From assembly GCF_000010425.1 (NCBI RefSeq), contig NC_008618.1, positions 241,946 through 305,945 of the forward strand: a stretch of DNA of 64,000 nucleotides, given 5' to 3'. A model generated the notes under the pieces. The model saw nothing but the letters and a program-made list of their open reading frames with translations, was not told the origin of the DNA and did not search any database. Below are positions 8,869 to 18,017 of the stretch, one piece after another. The stretch's first letter is position 1, and every line of letters starts with the position of its first letter. The stretch is from Bifidobacterium adolescentis ATCC 15703 (GTDB taxonomy: Bacteria; Actinomycetota; Actinomycetes; Actinomycetales; Bifidobacteriaceae). The translations under genes were made by a program, and so were the position numbers.

Positions 8869-8890
8869 CAAGATAACGCGGAAAACATCG

Positions 8891-9811
8891 ATGACGAACG
8901 TATCGGCGGCCGGTGGCACAATGGAAGCCATGGCATCCAAAGGAAAACCGTCGCCGCGCTCCGCAGTGAAGCCGCTGAGCGACGAGCAAGTCGCAAAACT
9001 CGCGCAGAAGCATCATCTTGTAGACCCGACCCACGATTTCCCGACCGGTCCGCGCAAAGCCAACACCACGGAAATCGAAGCGCAGAACCCCAAAGCCACG
9101 CATCGCCTGCTGACCGGCTGCGACGTGGTGCTGCGCAATCACAGCAAAGTGAAGGCCTGGGGCTTGGAACACGTGCCGGAAACCGGCCCGTTCATCACCG
9201 CCGCCACGCATGTGACCATGTACGACGTGTTCGTGCCGATGGTCTCGATGTTCCATCAGGGCCGCCGCCCGCGCTACATGGCCAAGGCGGAAATGGCCAA
9301 ATGGCCGCTGATCGGCAAATGGTTCCAGCTGGTCGGCATGCAGCCGGTGCAGCGCCGCGCGGGCAAGGCCAAAGCCATCGAGGAAACGTCCGTGGAAATC
9401 CTCACTTCCGGCCGCCCGCTGACCGTATGGCCGGAAGGCACCGTGACGCGCGATCCGCAGAAATGGCCGATGAGCATGAAAAACGGCGTGGGCGTGATCG
9501 CCCTCGAATCCTCACGCCGACTCGGCTACCAGGTGCCGCTGTACTGTGCCGTGACCTGGGGCGCGGCCAGCATCAACCACTGGTGGCCGTGGCCGCGCAA
9601 GAACGTGGTGATGTGCTACGACGAAGCGCTCGACTACGCGGACCTGCTTGACGGCTGCGATTCCTGGGGAGACGAAGTGCCGACGGACCGCGCCGACGAA
9701 CTCACCCGACGCATCCGCGTGCGCATGACCGAAATCATGGCCGAAATCCGCGGCGAACAGGCACCTGACGGCTACTGGGACTACCGCACCATGAGTCGCG
9801 TGAAAGACTGA
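8891..9811 (+). CDS. 1-acyl-sn-glycerol-3-phosphate acyltransferase family protein (PlsC-like)
   Basis: This protein of up to 306 residues belongs to the PlsC/LPLAT family, which acylates lysophosphatidate at the membrane in phospholipid synthesis. The catalytic HX4D motif appears as HVTMYD at about residue 107, and the glycerol-phosphate-binding motif as VWPEGTVTRDP. The GMQPVQRR segment is also typical. Start is uncertain: the ATG at 8891 has a possible GCGGAAA site, while ATGs at 8921 and 8930 are also in frame and the residues before MASKGKP are not conserved-looking. It precedes gpsA, which makes the glycerol-3-phosphate used in the same pathway. Confidence 0.85.
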   Translation: MTNVSAAGGTMEAMASKGKPSPRSAVKPLSDEQVAKLAQKHHLVDPTHDFPTGPRKANTTEIEAQNPKATHRLLTGCDVVLRNHSKVKAWGLEHVPETGPFITAATHVTMYDVFVPMVSMFHQGRRPRYMAKAEMAKWPLIGKWFQLVGMQPVQRRAGKAKAIEETSVEILTSGRPLTVWPEGTVTRDPQKWPMSMKNGVGVIALESSRRLGYQVPLYCAVTWGAASINHWWPWPRKNVVMCYDEALDYADLLDGCDSWGDEVPTDRADELTRRIRVRMTEIMAEIRGEQAPDGYWDYRTMSRVKD

Positions 9812-9982
9812 TTTTCCCCCACACACCCGTTCCGGCGGCGAACAAAATACGCGTGCGACCGGAACACGCGGCCGGTGTGCGTAGCCGGCGGTAGCATAAG
9901 ACAACGTCGATTGAAAGCGGCGGCCGATGTGGCATACGCTCGGCCGCAAAAAGCAATCCAAATAATCCAAGGAGCAAAATTC

Positions 9983-10981
9983 ATGGCGAATGTGACGGTA
10001 CTGGGCGCTGGCGCTTGGGGAACGGCCTTCGGTCAAGTGCTTGCCGACGCGGGCAACAACGTGACCATGTGGGCCATCGAACCGGAAATCGTGGAAGGTA
10101 TTCGTGACCATCACCACAACGGTGTGCGCCTGCCCAGCGTGGAAACGCTGCCCAGCAACATGACCGCCACCGGAGACCGCGCCGAAGCCGTGGCCAACGC
10201 CGACATCGTCATCGTGGCCATCGCCGCGCAGTTCGCACGCGTGGCACTGACCGAATTCAAGGGACTCATCCCCGAGACCGCGCTCGTGGCCTCCCTGATG
10301 AAAGGCATCGAACGCACCACCGGCAAACGCATGGACGAAGTCGTCATGGAAACGCTCGACCTTCCGGCGGAACGCTTCGCCGCCATTTCCGGACCGAACC
10401 TGAGCAAGCAGATCGCCGACCGTGAGCCGGCCGCGACCGTGGTCGGATGCGCGAACATCGACAACGCGCGCACCATCGCCACCGCCTGCACCACCGACTA
10501 CTTCCGTGCGTTCGTGACGCGCGACGTGATCGGCTTGGAAATGTGCGGATCGCTGAAGAATGTGGTGGCGCTCGCCGTGGGCATGGCCCGTGGCGCAGGC
10601 TACGGCGAGAACACCGCGGCCATGATCGAAACCCGTGGCCTTGCCGAACTGACCGCGCTGGGCGAGGCGGCCGGAGCCGATCCGAAGACCTTCGCCGGAC
10701 TTGCCGGCGTGGGCGACCTCATCGCCACCTGCGGTTCCCCGCTGAGCCGCAACTACACGTTCGGTTCCAACCTCGGCAAGGGCCTGAGCGTGGAAGAGGC
10801 CACCAAGGTGAGCAACGGCGTGGCCGAAGGCGTGCCGACCACCGACGCGGTGGTGGCGTTGGGCAAGCAGTACGGTGTGCCGACCCCGCTCGCCACGGCC
10901 ATGAGCCACGTGCTGGACGACGGCATCTCCTGCGCGCAGATGCTGTCCGAACTGTTCGGCGAAGGCATCACCGAGGAGTAG
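9983..10981 (+). CDS. gpsA: NAD(P)H-dependent glycerol-3-phosphate dehydrogenase
   Basis: GpsA reduces dihydroxyacetone phosphate to sn-glycerol 3-phosphate for phospholipid synthesis. The 332-residue product starts at the ATG at 9983, preceded by AAGGAGC at 9969-9975. The N-terminal Rossmann motif is VTVLGAGAWGTAFG. The family motifs SGPNLSKQIA and LAGVGDLIATCGSPLSRN are present, and the C-terminal catalytic domain is complete. It sits between the acyltransferase and ddl in a run of envelope genes. Confidence 0.95.
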   Translation: MANVTVLGAGAWGTAFGQVLADAGNNVTMWAIEPEIVEGIRDHHHNGVRLPSVETLPSNMTATGDRAEAVANADIVIVAIAAQFARVALTEFKGLIPETALVASLMKGIERTTGKRMDEVVMETLDLPAERFAAISGPNLSKQIADREPAATVVGCANIDNARTIATACTTDYFRAFVTRDVIGLEMCGSLKNVVALAVGMARGAGYGENTAAMIETRGLAELTALGEAAGADPKTFAGLAGVGDLIATCGSPLSRNYTFGSNLGKGLSVEEATKVSNGVAEGVPTTDAVVALGKQYGVPTPLATAMSHVLDDGISCAQMLSELFGEGITEE

Positions 10982-11055
10982 CAGCCGGCTTGTATGCTGG
11001 ATGCTTGGCAAAAATCCTGAAAAGTCATAAAAGTTAAGGAATAAAGGCTATAGAT

Positions 11056-12192
11056 ATGGCAAAAAAGCGCATTGTGGTGATGTACGGCGGCAAGGCCGAC
11101 GAGCATTCGATCTCCTGCATCTCCGCTGCGAGTGCGCTGCGCGCGCTGGACACGGACAAGTTCGAAGCCATTCCGGTGGGCATCACCAAGGACGGCAAGT
11201 GGATCGTCAACGGTGAGAATCCGCTCGGATGGAGCCTGGACGAAGGCCTGCCGACCGTGGAGAAAACCCCAGGCGCCAAGGACGTGGTGCTTGAAGTGGC
11301 TCTCGGACAGGACGGCTTCTTCGCCCGCGAGGATGACGGTACGATGACCCCGTTCGGCCATGTGGACGCGGTGTTCCCCGTGCTGCACGGGCCGTACGGC
11401 GAGGACGGTACCATCCAGGGTCTGTTCGAAATGATGGGCGTGCCGTACGTGGGGTGCGGCGTGCTCGCCTCCGCGGCCTGCATGGACAAGCATTACACGA
11501 AGGTGCTGCTCGCGGCCGCCGGCATTCCCGTCGCGCCCGGCATCACGCTCGACGCGCGTTCCTTCGACAAGGCTTCCGAATTCAAGACCGACGCCGATGC
11601 GATCATGGCGCAGGTTAGCGAAGCCGGCTTGCAGTATCCGCTGTTCGTCAAGCCGTCCCGCGCCGGTTCCAGCTTCGGCGTGACCAAGGTGGAGCATGAG
11701 GGCGATGCGGCCGAACTTGCGGCCGCCGTGTACGAGGCGTCCCGCCACGATTGGCGCATCCTCGTGGAACAGGGCATCGACGCGCGCGAAATCGAATGCG
11801 CAGTATTGTGTCCGAAGGCTGGCGAAGCGCCGCAGGCCAGCTGGCCGGGCGAAATCGTGCTCGACAAGCGCGCCGAAGGCGACGACCAGTTCTACGACTT
11901 CGACAGCAAGTACATGGACGCCGCCGCAAGCCACGTGGAAGTGCCCGCCAACCTGCCGGAAGAGACGCTGAACCTCGTGCGCGAAACCGCCAAGAAGGCG
12001 TTCGTCGCCGTGGACGGTGCCGGTCTGAGTCGCGTGGACACCTTCGTGACCAAGGACGGCAAGGTGATGGTCAACGAAATCAACACCATGCCGGGATTCA
12101 CGTCCATCTCCATGTACCCCAAGGCATGGGAGGCCACCGGCGTGCGCTACACCGACCTGATCACCAAGCTGATCGAAGGCGTGCTGCGCTGA
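11056..12192 (+). CDS. ddl: D-alanine--D-alanine ligase
   Basis: Ddl joins two D-alanines with ATP to form the dipeptide of the peptidoglycan stem. The 378-residue protein has the N-terminal VVMYGGKADEHSISCISA segment, HGPYGEDGTIQG, the ATP-grasp segment FVKPSRAGSSFGVTKV and the metal-binding NEINTMPGFTSISMYPK. A ribosome-binding site (AAGGAATAAAGG) precedes the ATG. It follows gpsA by 74 bp and may be co-transcribed with it. A hairpin follows about 100 bp downstream. Confidence 0.96.
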   Translation: MAKKRIVVMYGGKADEHSISCISAASALRALDTDKFEAIPVGITKDGKWIVNGENPLGWSLDEGLPTVEKTPGAKDVVLEVALGQDGFFAREDDGTMTPFGHVDAVFPVLHGPYGEDGTIQGLFEMMGVPYVGCGVLASAACMDKHYTKVLLAAAGIPVAPGITLDARSFDKASEFKTDADAIMAQVSEAGLQYPLFVKPSRAGSSFGVTKVEHEGDAAELAAAVYEASRHDWRILVEQGIDAREIECAVLCPKAGEAPQASWPGEIVLDKRAEGDDQFYDFDSKYMDAAASHVEVPANLPEETLNLVRETAKKAFVAVDGAGLSRVDTFVTKDGKVMVNEINTMPGFTSISMYPKAWEATGVRYTDLITKLIEGVLR

Positions 12193-12290
12193 ATCCTGAA
12201 TCTCATCCGAGCTGAGCCGAAGCCGTGCTGCATTTCGAGCTGAAAAGCGCAAAGAAAGCAACACGAAAAAGGCCAGTTCATCGTAAGTTT

Positions 12291-12335
12291 GCCGAAGCGA
12301 AACGGGAATATTCCTAAAAATCGCTTCGGCTTTAC
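12291..12335 (+). terminator. Probable terminator after ddl
   Basis: GCCGAAGCGA (12291-12300) pairs perfectly with TCGCTTCGGC (12321-12330) across a 20-nt loop and is followed by a partly T-rich stretch. It separates ddl from the ABC-transporter promoter. Confidence 0.6.
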
Positions 12336-12342
12336 TTATTCT

Positions 12343-12371
12343 TTGACACTGCGTTAGGTAACGCCATTACG
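12343..12371 (+). promoter_or_regulatory. ABC operon promoter with palindromic operator in the spacer
   Basis: A consensus -35 TTGACA (12343-12348) is followed 17 bp later by ATTACG (12366-12371). The spacer contains a perfect inverted repeat, GCGTTA (12351-12356) GG TAACGC (12359-12364), placed where a repressor would block RNA polymerase. No regulator gene is adjacent. Confidence 0.55.
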
Positions 12372-12423
12372 TTTCCATGTTGTCGATTCCAAGAACAACA
12401 AAACAACAAAGGAAACGAAAACG

Positions 12424-13590
12424 ATGAACGCTTTGCGCAAGATCGCCGTCGGCTCGCTCGCCGCCGTGCTCGCATGCTCCATGGCCGCCTGCGGATCAGG
12501 TAACGCCAATTCCACCGATAGCGCCTCCAACACCGGTAAAACCGTGAAAGTGGACGAAAAGTCCGCAAAGGCCACTTCGATCTCCGATTTCGGCGGCATG
12601 GACGGCCTCGTGGCCGCTGCCGAAAAGGAAGGCGCGCTCAACGTGATCGCGCTTCCGCACGACTGGTCCAACTACGGTGACGTGATCAGCGGCTTCAAGA
12701 AGAAGTATCCGAAGATCAAGATCAACGAGCAGAACCCGAACGCCTCCTCCAAGGAGGAAGTGGACGCCGGCAAGACCAACAAGGGCACCGACGCCGCTCC
12801 GGACGTGTACGACCTCGGCCTGGCCGTGGCCTCCACCAGCACCGACAACTTCGCCTCGTACAAGGTGCAGGCCTGGGACAAGATCCCGGATTCCGTCAAG
12901 GATAAGGACGGCAAGTACTACGCCGACTACACCGGCATCATGTCCATCGGCTGGAACGCCGACAAGTACGGCGACATCAAGTCCATCAACGACCTGACCG
13001 ACCCGAAGTTCGCCGGAACCGTGGCGCTCAACGGCAAGCCGGCCGAAGCCGGCGCCGCGTTCAACGGCTACCTGATGATCAACCAGCTGGCCGGCGGCGA
13101 CATCAAGAACCTGCAGCCGGGCCTCGACTTCTTCAAGAAGCTCAAGGACTGCGGCAACCTCACCACCGTCGACGTGACCGACGGCACCATCGACTCCGGC
13201 CAGACCGGCGTGGTGATGGACTGGACCTACAACCAGGCCTCCTACCAGAAGAGCCTCAAGGCCAAGGGCGTGAACTGGAAGTTCAAGACCTTCAAGAACG
13301 CCCAGGTGGTCAGCTACTACAACCAGGCCATCAACGTGGACGCCCCGCACCCGGCCGCAGCCCGCCTGTGGGAGGAATACCTGTACAGCGCCGACGCCCA
13401 GAACGACTGGTTCAAGGGCGGCGCGAACCCGGTACTGCTCGACTCCATGAAGAAGGACGGCACCGTCGACCAGACCACCCTCAAGAACGCCATCACCATC
13501 GACGGCGATCCGGTGAGCTACACCAACGAGGATTCCACCCGCATCACCACATGGCTCCAGGACAACTGGGACAAGACCATCGGCAACTGA
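12424..13590 (+). CDS. ABC transporter substrate-binding lipoprotein
   Basis: This 388-residue extracellular solute-binding protein is anchored as a lipoprotein. A basic N-terminus and hydrophobic segment end in a lipobox at CSMAAC, giving Cys23 as the lipidated residue. A Ser/Thr/Asn linker follows. The mature part resembles the binding-protein group that serves spermidine/putrescine, ferric iron, thiamine or 2-aminoethylphosphonate importers (YYADYTGIMSIGWNADKYG; KEEVDAGK). The exact substrate cannot be read. It is the first of four tightly spaced genes encoding a complete importer; the next starts 1 bp after its stop. The ribosome-binding site is AAAGGAAACG. Confidence 0.85.
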   Translation: MNALRKIAVGSLAAVLACSMAACGSGNANSTDSASNTGKTVKVDEKSAKATSISDFGGMDGLVAAAEKEGALNVIALPHDWSNYGDVISGFKKKYPKIKINEQNPNASSKEEVDAGKTNKGTDAAPDVYDLGLAVASTSTDNFASYKVQAWDKIPDSVKDKDGKYYADYTGIMSIGWNADKYGDIKSINDLTDPKFAGTVALNGKPAEAGAAFNGYLMINQLAGGDIKNLQPGLDFFKKLKDCGNLTTVDVTDGTIDSGQTGVVMDWTYNQASYQKSLKAKGVNWKFKTFKNAQVVSYYNQAINVDAPHPAAARLWEEYLYSADAQNDWFKGGANPVLLDSMKKDGTVDQTTLKNAITIDGDPVSYTNEDSTRITTWLQDNWDKTIGN

Positions 13591-13591
13591 C

Positions 13592-14506
13592 ATGACCGCA
13601 GTGCTTACCTCAGGAGCTCACGCCAAGCGCGCGGGCTCCTCCGCCATCTCGTTTGCCGCGCATAGGCGTGAACTCGGCACCATCGCCGTGTCCATCCCGT
13701 TCTTCGCCTACACCGCGTGCTTCCTGCTCGCCCCGACGGTCATCGTCATCGTGGGCGCCTTCCAATCCGCCGACGGCAGCTTCACCGTGGCGAACTTCAA
13801 CAAACTTTTCGAAGCGAACACCATCGCCGCATTCGGCACATCGATACTCGTATCGGTCGCATCCGCGGTCATCGGCGCCATCGTGGGCGCGCTCGCCAGC
13901 TACGCCCTCGTCATCGGCTCCAAGCCGAACGGCCTGCTGCGCCGCATGATTTCGGCCATCTCGTCGGTACTCGCCCAATTCGGCGGCGTGATGCTGGCGT
14001 TCGCGTTCATCGCCACCATCGGCATCAACGGCGTGGGCACCATGCTCATCAAACAGCTGACCGGCTACGTGGTGAATCCGAACTGGCTCAGCTCGCTGCC
14101 GGGCCTGATCACCATCTACTGCTACTTCCAGATTCCGCTGATGATCATCATCTTCCTGCCCGCGGTCGATTCCATCCGCCCGCAGTGGCGCGAAGCCACG
14201 GAAAGCCTCGGCGGCAACACCTTCCAATACTGGACGCGCGTGGCCGGCCCGATTCTGGCGCCGCGATTCATCTCCGCGTTCCTGCTGCTGTTCGCGTCCG
14301 CGTTCTCCGCATACGCCACGGCCGCCGCGCTGTTCTCCCAGCGTTCGATCCTCGTGCCGCTGATGATCCAAGGCGCGATGCGCAACGAAATGGACCCGAA
14401 CCAGCAAGGCTTCGCGCAGGTGCTCGCCTTCGCCATGATCGTCGTCGTGGCGGTGGTCATGATGATCAGCCACGCCGTGGAAAAGAGGGCCGGACGATGG
14501 CAGTGA
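13592..14506 (+). CDS. ABC transporter permease (first subunit)
   Basis: This 304-residue inner-membrane permease has about six hydrophobic segments; the first (about residues 31-51) follows a cytoplasmic basic N-terminus. The cytoplasmic EAA loop that docks the ATPase is visible as EATESLGGNTFQYWTRVAGPIL at about residue 197. It starts 1 bp after the binding-protein stop, and its end overlaps the second permease by 10 bp, so the genes are translationally coupled. Confidence 0.88.
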   Translation: MTAVLTSGAHAKRAGSSAISFAAHRRELGTIAVSIPFFAYTACFLLAPTVIVIVGAFQSADGSFTVANFNKLFEANTIAAFGTSILVSVASAVIGAIVGALASYALVIGSKPNGLLRRMISAISSVLAQFGGVMLAFAFIATIGINGVGTMLIKQLTGYVVNPNWLSSLPGLITIYCYFQIPLMIIIFLPAVDSIRPQWREATESLGGNTFQYWTRVAGPILAPRFISAFLLLFASAFSAYATAAALFSQRSILVPLMIQGAMRNEMDPNQQGFAQVLAFAMIVVVAVVMMISHAVEKRAGRWQ

Positions 14507-15411
14507 ACGCAAATACGCAAACCGTAAGCGCGCAATCGGAGGAAAAGCAGAACATGCAGGAATCGCAAACCATGCCGCCGCAGCTGCGTGCGGCCAGACT
14601 CGGCAAGCAACGCATCGTCAAAACCATCATTCTCACGGTGACGCTGCTGTTCCTGTTCGTGCCGCTGGTGTCCATGTTCCTGTTCACCATCCGACACCCG
14701 TTGTCCGGAAAATGGAGCTTCGACCCGTGGATCGCCATCTTCACCGGCGACGGCAGCGCGCTCGGCGCCGACCTGAGCACCCTGTGGAGCGGCCTCGGCG
14801 CTTCGCTCGCGCTGTGCGTGGTGACCGTGCTGATCATGCTCGTGCTGCTCGTGCCCACCATGGTGATCGTGCACATCCGCTCGCGCAGACTGGAACGCGC
14901 CATCGAATGGGTGGCCACGCTGCCGCTGACCATTCCGGCCATCGTGCTGGTGGTTGGCCTGGGACCGATCTACCGCTGGCTGTCCGCCGACGTGCTGAGC
15001 ACCAACCCGATCTGGCTGTGCTTCGCCTACGTGGTGCTGGTCATGCCGTTTGCCTTCCGCGCGCTTGCGGTGGGACTCAATTCCATCGACGTGAAGACGT
15101 TATGCGAGGCCTCACGGTCCCTCGGCGCTTCATGGCCGCGCGTATTCTTCCGCGTACTCATTCCGAACCTGTGGCAGTCGATCCTGTCCGCATCGTTCAT
15201 CTCCATAGCCGTGGTGCTGGGCGAATACACCGTCGCCTCACTGCTCGGCCGTATGAACCTACAGGTCGCGCTGTACCAGCTCGGCCAATCCAATTCGCAA
15301 ATCTCCACCGCAATGTCGCTGCTGGCACTGCTATTCGGCGTGATTCTGCTGGTGGCTCTCGATCTGATTTCCGGCGCGATGCGTCGGAACAAGGAAGGTG
15401 ACAACTCATGA
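14497..15411 (+). CDS. ABC transporter permease (second subunit)
   Basis: This 304-residue permease forms the channel with the preceding subunit. The ATG at 14497 lies inside the end of the first permease gene. An N-terminal extension of about 40 Gln/Glu-rich residues comes before the first membrane segment (TIILTVTLLFLFVPLVSMFL). The EAA loop is CEASRSLGASWPRVFFRVLIP. Its stop overlaps the ATPase start (ATGA). The frame is open far upstream, but that part is only a shadow of the first permease. Confidence 0.88.
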   Translation: MAVNANTQTVSAQSEEKQNMQESQTMPPQLRAARLGKQRIVKTIILTVTLLFLFVPLVSMFLFTIRHPLSGKWSFDPWIAIFTGDGSALGADLSTLWSGLGASLALCVVTVLIMLVLLVPTMVIVHIRSRRLERAIEWVATLPLTIPAIVLVVGLGPIYRWLSADVLSTNPIWLCFAYVVLVMPFAFRALAVGLNSIDVKTLCEASRSLGASWPRVFFRVLIPNLWQSILSASFISIAVVLGEYTVASLLGRMNLQVALYQLGQSNSQISTAMSLLALLFGVILLVALDLISGAMRRNKEGDNS

Positions 15412-16595
15412 CTCTCGCCGAACAGAAGGCGGTGGTTGCCCATACCTCGGAAGCGTTCTCCGATACCGAACCCAACGTGGTGACCGAAGCGGCGAAGGCC
15501 GTGCTCAAGGATTCCGAAGCGCGCGGCGGCGGTGTGCAGATGCTTGGTGTAGACAAGATCTACCCCGGTTCGACCGTCAAGGCGTTGGACGATTTCAACC
15601 TGGAAATCAATCCGGGCGAAATGGTGGTGCTGCTGGGCGGCTCCGGCTGCGGCAAATCCACCGCGCTGCGCTCCCTGGCCGGGCTGGAAGACATTCAGGC
15701 CGGACGCATCCTCGTCGGCGGCCAGGACGTGACCGGCGTGCCCGTCAACAAGCGTGACATGGCCATGGTGTTCCAGGCCTACTCGCTGTTCCCGCACATG
15801 ACCGCGTTGCAGAACGTGGAATTCGGCCTTGAAATCCGAGGCGTGGACCGTGCGGAACGCCGCCGCCAGGCCATGGAGAAGCTGGAACTGGTCGGACTTG
15901 CCGACCAGGCGAAAAAGTACACGCAGCAGATGTCCGGCGGCCAGCAGCAGCGCGTGGCCCTGGCCCGTGCGCTGGCCGTGAACCCGCGCGTGCTGCTGCT
16001 CGACGAGCCGCTGTCCGCATTGGACGCCAAAGTGCGCGTGCAGCTGCGCGACGAAATCCGCCGCATCCAACTCGAAGCCGGCACCACCACCGTGTTCGTG
16101 ACCCACGACCAGGAAGAAGCCCTTGCCGTGGCCGACCGCATCGGCGTGATGAACCACGGCCGCATCGAGCAGATCGCCGACCCGCAGACGCTGTACCGCC
16201 GCCCCGGCACGGAATACGTGGCCACCTTCATCGGCCTGACCAACCGTCTGCCGGGAATCGCCAACGGTGAGGAGGCCGTGGTGTTCGGCCAGCGCGTCCC
16301 GCTGCTGGACGGTTCCGCCACCGACGCCTCCACGGTGCTGGTACGCCCCGAGAACATGACGATCGAACTGACCGACGATGCCGATGCCGTCCACGGAGCC
16401 GGCGAACTTGGCCGCGTGGAGATGGTGCATTTCCTCGGCGCGCTGGCCCGCGTGGACGTGCGCGTAGCCTGCGCAGGCATGGGTGGCACGATTCGCGTCA
16501 CCGTGCAGCTGCCGGCCAACGAGCTGCCCGCAGGACTTGCGATCGGAGCGCAGGTCGTGGTCGCGCCTCGGCCGATTCCGGCGCTCGCCGTCTGA
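15408..16595 (+). CDS. ABC transporter ATP-binding protein with TOBE domain
   Basis: This 395-residue ATPase energises the importer. After a roughly 45-residue N-terminal extension come Walker A (GGSGCGKST), the Q-loop (VFQAYSLFPHMT), the signature MSGGQQQR (usually LSGGQ), Walker B (VLLLDEPLSALD) and the H-loop (VTHDQEEA). A C-terminal TOBE-like domain (about 280-390) suggests regulation or substrate sensing, as in the PotA/FbpC/MalK groups. A ribosome-binding site (AAGGAAGGTG) lies inside the second permease gene. A strong terminator follows. Confidence 0.92.
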   Translation: MTLAEQKAVVAHTSEAFSDTEPNVVTEAAKAVLKDSEARGGGVQMLGVDKIYPGSTVKALDDFNLEINPGEMVVLLGGSGCGKSTALRSLAGLEDIQAGRILVGGQDVTGVPVNKRDMAMVFQAYSLFPHMTALQNVEFGLEIRGVDRAERRRQAMEKLELVGLADQAKKYTQQMSGGQQQRVALARALAVNPRVLLLDEPLSALDAKVRVQLRDEIRRIQLEAGTTTVFVTHDQEEALAVADRIGVMNHGRIEQIADPQTLYRRPGTEYVATFIGLTNRLPGIANGEEAVVFGQRVPLLDGSATDASTVLVRPENMTIELTDDADAVHGAGELGRVEMVHFLGALARVDVRVACAGMGGTIRVTVQLPANELPAGLAIGAQVVVAPRPIPALAV

Positions 16596-16710
16596 CGATT
16601 GGTTGCTGCGCGCGATCGTTGCGTACCGTCATTGCGTGCGATCGCCGTGCGTGATTATTGCGTACGGTCGCCCATCGCGTGAGCCGAGCCATTCGCAGGG
16701 CTGAGATTCC

Positions 16711-16760
16711 AAGCTGATATTCAGAGAACTGGTAGTACAGTGCTGGATATCAGCTTTTTT
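16711..16760 (+). terminator. Terminator of the ABC importer operon
   Basis: A 14-bp stem with one G-T pair (16711-16724 with 16743-16756) is followed by a run of Ts to 16760. The preceding 110 bp hold repeated TTGCGTNCG oligomers and no gene. Confidence 0.85.
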
Positions 16761-16790
16761 ATTTGCTTGCCGTAAGTTCGTAAGGTGACC

Positions 16791-17909
16791 ATGACGTTTC
16801 CGCAACAACCGCAACAGCCGCAGTACCCCCAGTATCCGCAGGGACCGGCACCGCAATATCCGCAATCGCAATTCCCGCAGCAGCTCCAGCAGCCGAATCG
16901 CAATCCGTTCTTCGAATGGCTTCAGCGGGCGAAACGCGACTTTTCGCGCATCGGCGCAAGCCTGTGCCTGATGGTGATCATCTGGTACGCGGGCGTCTTC
17001 CTGCTCAAAGGCGTGGTGCGCGCGGTCGCGGGCGGTGTAGGCGCCGGCGGCGATATGCCGAATTGGATGACGTTCCTCATTTCCGACGTGCCGCTGTATC
17101 TGATCGCCATGCCGGTCGCGGTGGTGCTCATGGGCAAATCGACCGTCATCGAAACCCGCAAATTCAACATGAAACCGGGCATGTTCTTCAAGCTGCTGCT
17201 CATGTGCCTGCCGATGATGTGGGTCGGCAGCATGGTCGGCAGTATGCTGTCGCTGGCGCTTTCCGACGGTGAAGCCACGAACCGCGTAGCCGATCTTGCC
17301 ATGCAGACGAACATCTGGAATGTCGTGTTCTTGGTGATTCTTGGCCCGATTTTCGAAGAATGGATGTTCCGCAAGCAGCTCATCGACCACACTCGCAAAT
17401 ACGGAGAGAAAACGGCGATTCTGCTGTCCGGCCTTGCGTTCGGACTGTTCCACATGAACCTGTTCCAGTTCTTCTATGCGTTCCTGCTGGGAGTCATGTT
17501 CGGCTACATCTACATGCGCACCAGCAAACTGCGCTATTCGACGGCCATGCACATGATCATCAACTTCAACGGCGGCGTGCTCGCGCCGTGGATTCTGACG
17601 CGCGTCGACCTGGACCAGCTGGACAAGGTGTCTCAGGCCGCGGAAAACGGCAATGTGGCGGCGATGGAACAGTGGGCGTCGCAGAACGCCACCGGGCTGG
17701 CGATCATGCTCGTCTATTTCCTGCTGTACGGTGCCGTGATTCTCGCCGGATTCGTGCTGCTGATCCGTAACTTCAGGAAAGCCGAATTCTACATCGCGCC
17801 GGAGGAGCTGCCGCGTGGGACCGGCGCCAGAACCGTGTACGGCAACGTCGGCATGATCACGTTCATCGTGCTCACGGTGCTGCTGACGGCGATCAGTCTG
17901 TTCCTATAG
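16791..17909 (+). CDS. CPBP-family intramembrane metalloprotease
   Basis: This 372-residue membrane protein of the CPBP (CAAX protease and bacteriocin-processing) family has the three conserved motifs: EE at GPIFEEWMFRKQLID, then FGLFHMNL, then the HxxxN-type STAMHMIINF. These form the metal site within membrane helices. An N-terminal stretch of about 35 residues is a Pro-Gln-Tyr low-complexity repeat and is probably cytoplasmic and disordered. A GTG at 16785 (AAGGTG context) is an alternative start two codons earlier. Family members process prenylated proteins or peptides or give bacteriocin immunity; the substrate here is unknown. Confidence 0.88.
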   Translation: MTFPQQPQQPQYPQYPQGPAPQYPQSQFPQQLQQPNRNPFFEWLQRAKRDFSRIGASLCLMVIIWYAGVFLLKGVVRAVAGGVGAGGDMPNWMTFLISDVPLYLIAMPVAVVLMGKSTVIETRKFNMKPGMFFKLLLMCLPMMWVGSMVGSMLSLALSDGEATNRVADLAMQTNIWNVVFLVILGPIFEEWMFRKQLIDHTRKYGEKTAILLSGLAFGLFHMNLFQFFYAFLLGVMFGYIYMRTSKLRYSTAMHMIINFNGGVLAPWILTRVDLDQLDKVSQAAENGNVAAMEQWASQNATGLAIMLVYFLLYGAVILAGFVLLIRNFRKAEFYIAPEELPRGTGARTVYGNVGMITFIVLTVLLTAISLFL

Positions 17910-17929
17910 CCGCAGTCGCGCGGATTATG

Positions 17930-17963
17930 AAGGCCGGCCGGGGATACGTTCCCGGTCGGCCTT
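17930..17963 (+). terminator. Terminator between the CPBP and MscS genes
   Basis: A GC-rich stem of about 13 bp (17930-17943 with 17951-17963, loop GATACGTT) is followed by CTTTCTGTTG. It lies between two convergent genes. Confidence 0.75.
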
Positions 17964-18017
17964 TCTGTTGCCTGCATAGCTTGTGTTGCGTGCGTTGCGT
18001 TGCGCACGCCGCTGCCG

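Noticed and set aside
9875..9982. Upstream start for gpsA within the open frame
   Set aside because: The GxGxxG Rossmann start follows the ATG at 9983, which has an AAGGAGC site; the upstream codons are not conserved.
13717..14496. Upstream extension of the second ABC permease frame, to 564 residues
   Set aside because: The added part is an Arg/His-rich shadow of the first permease in another frame. The ATG at 14497 gives a normal permease.
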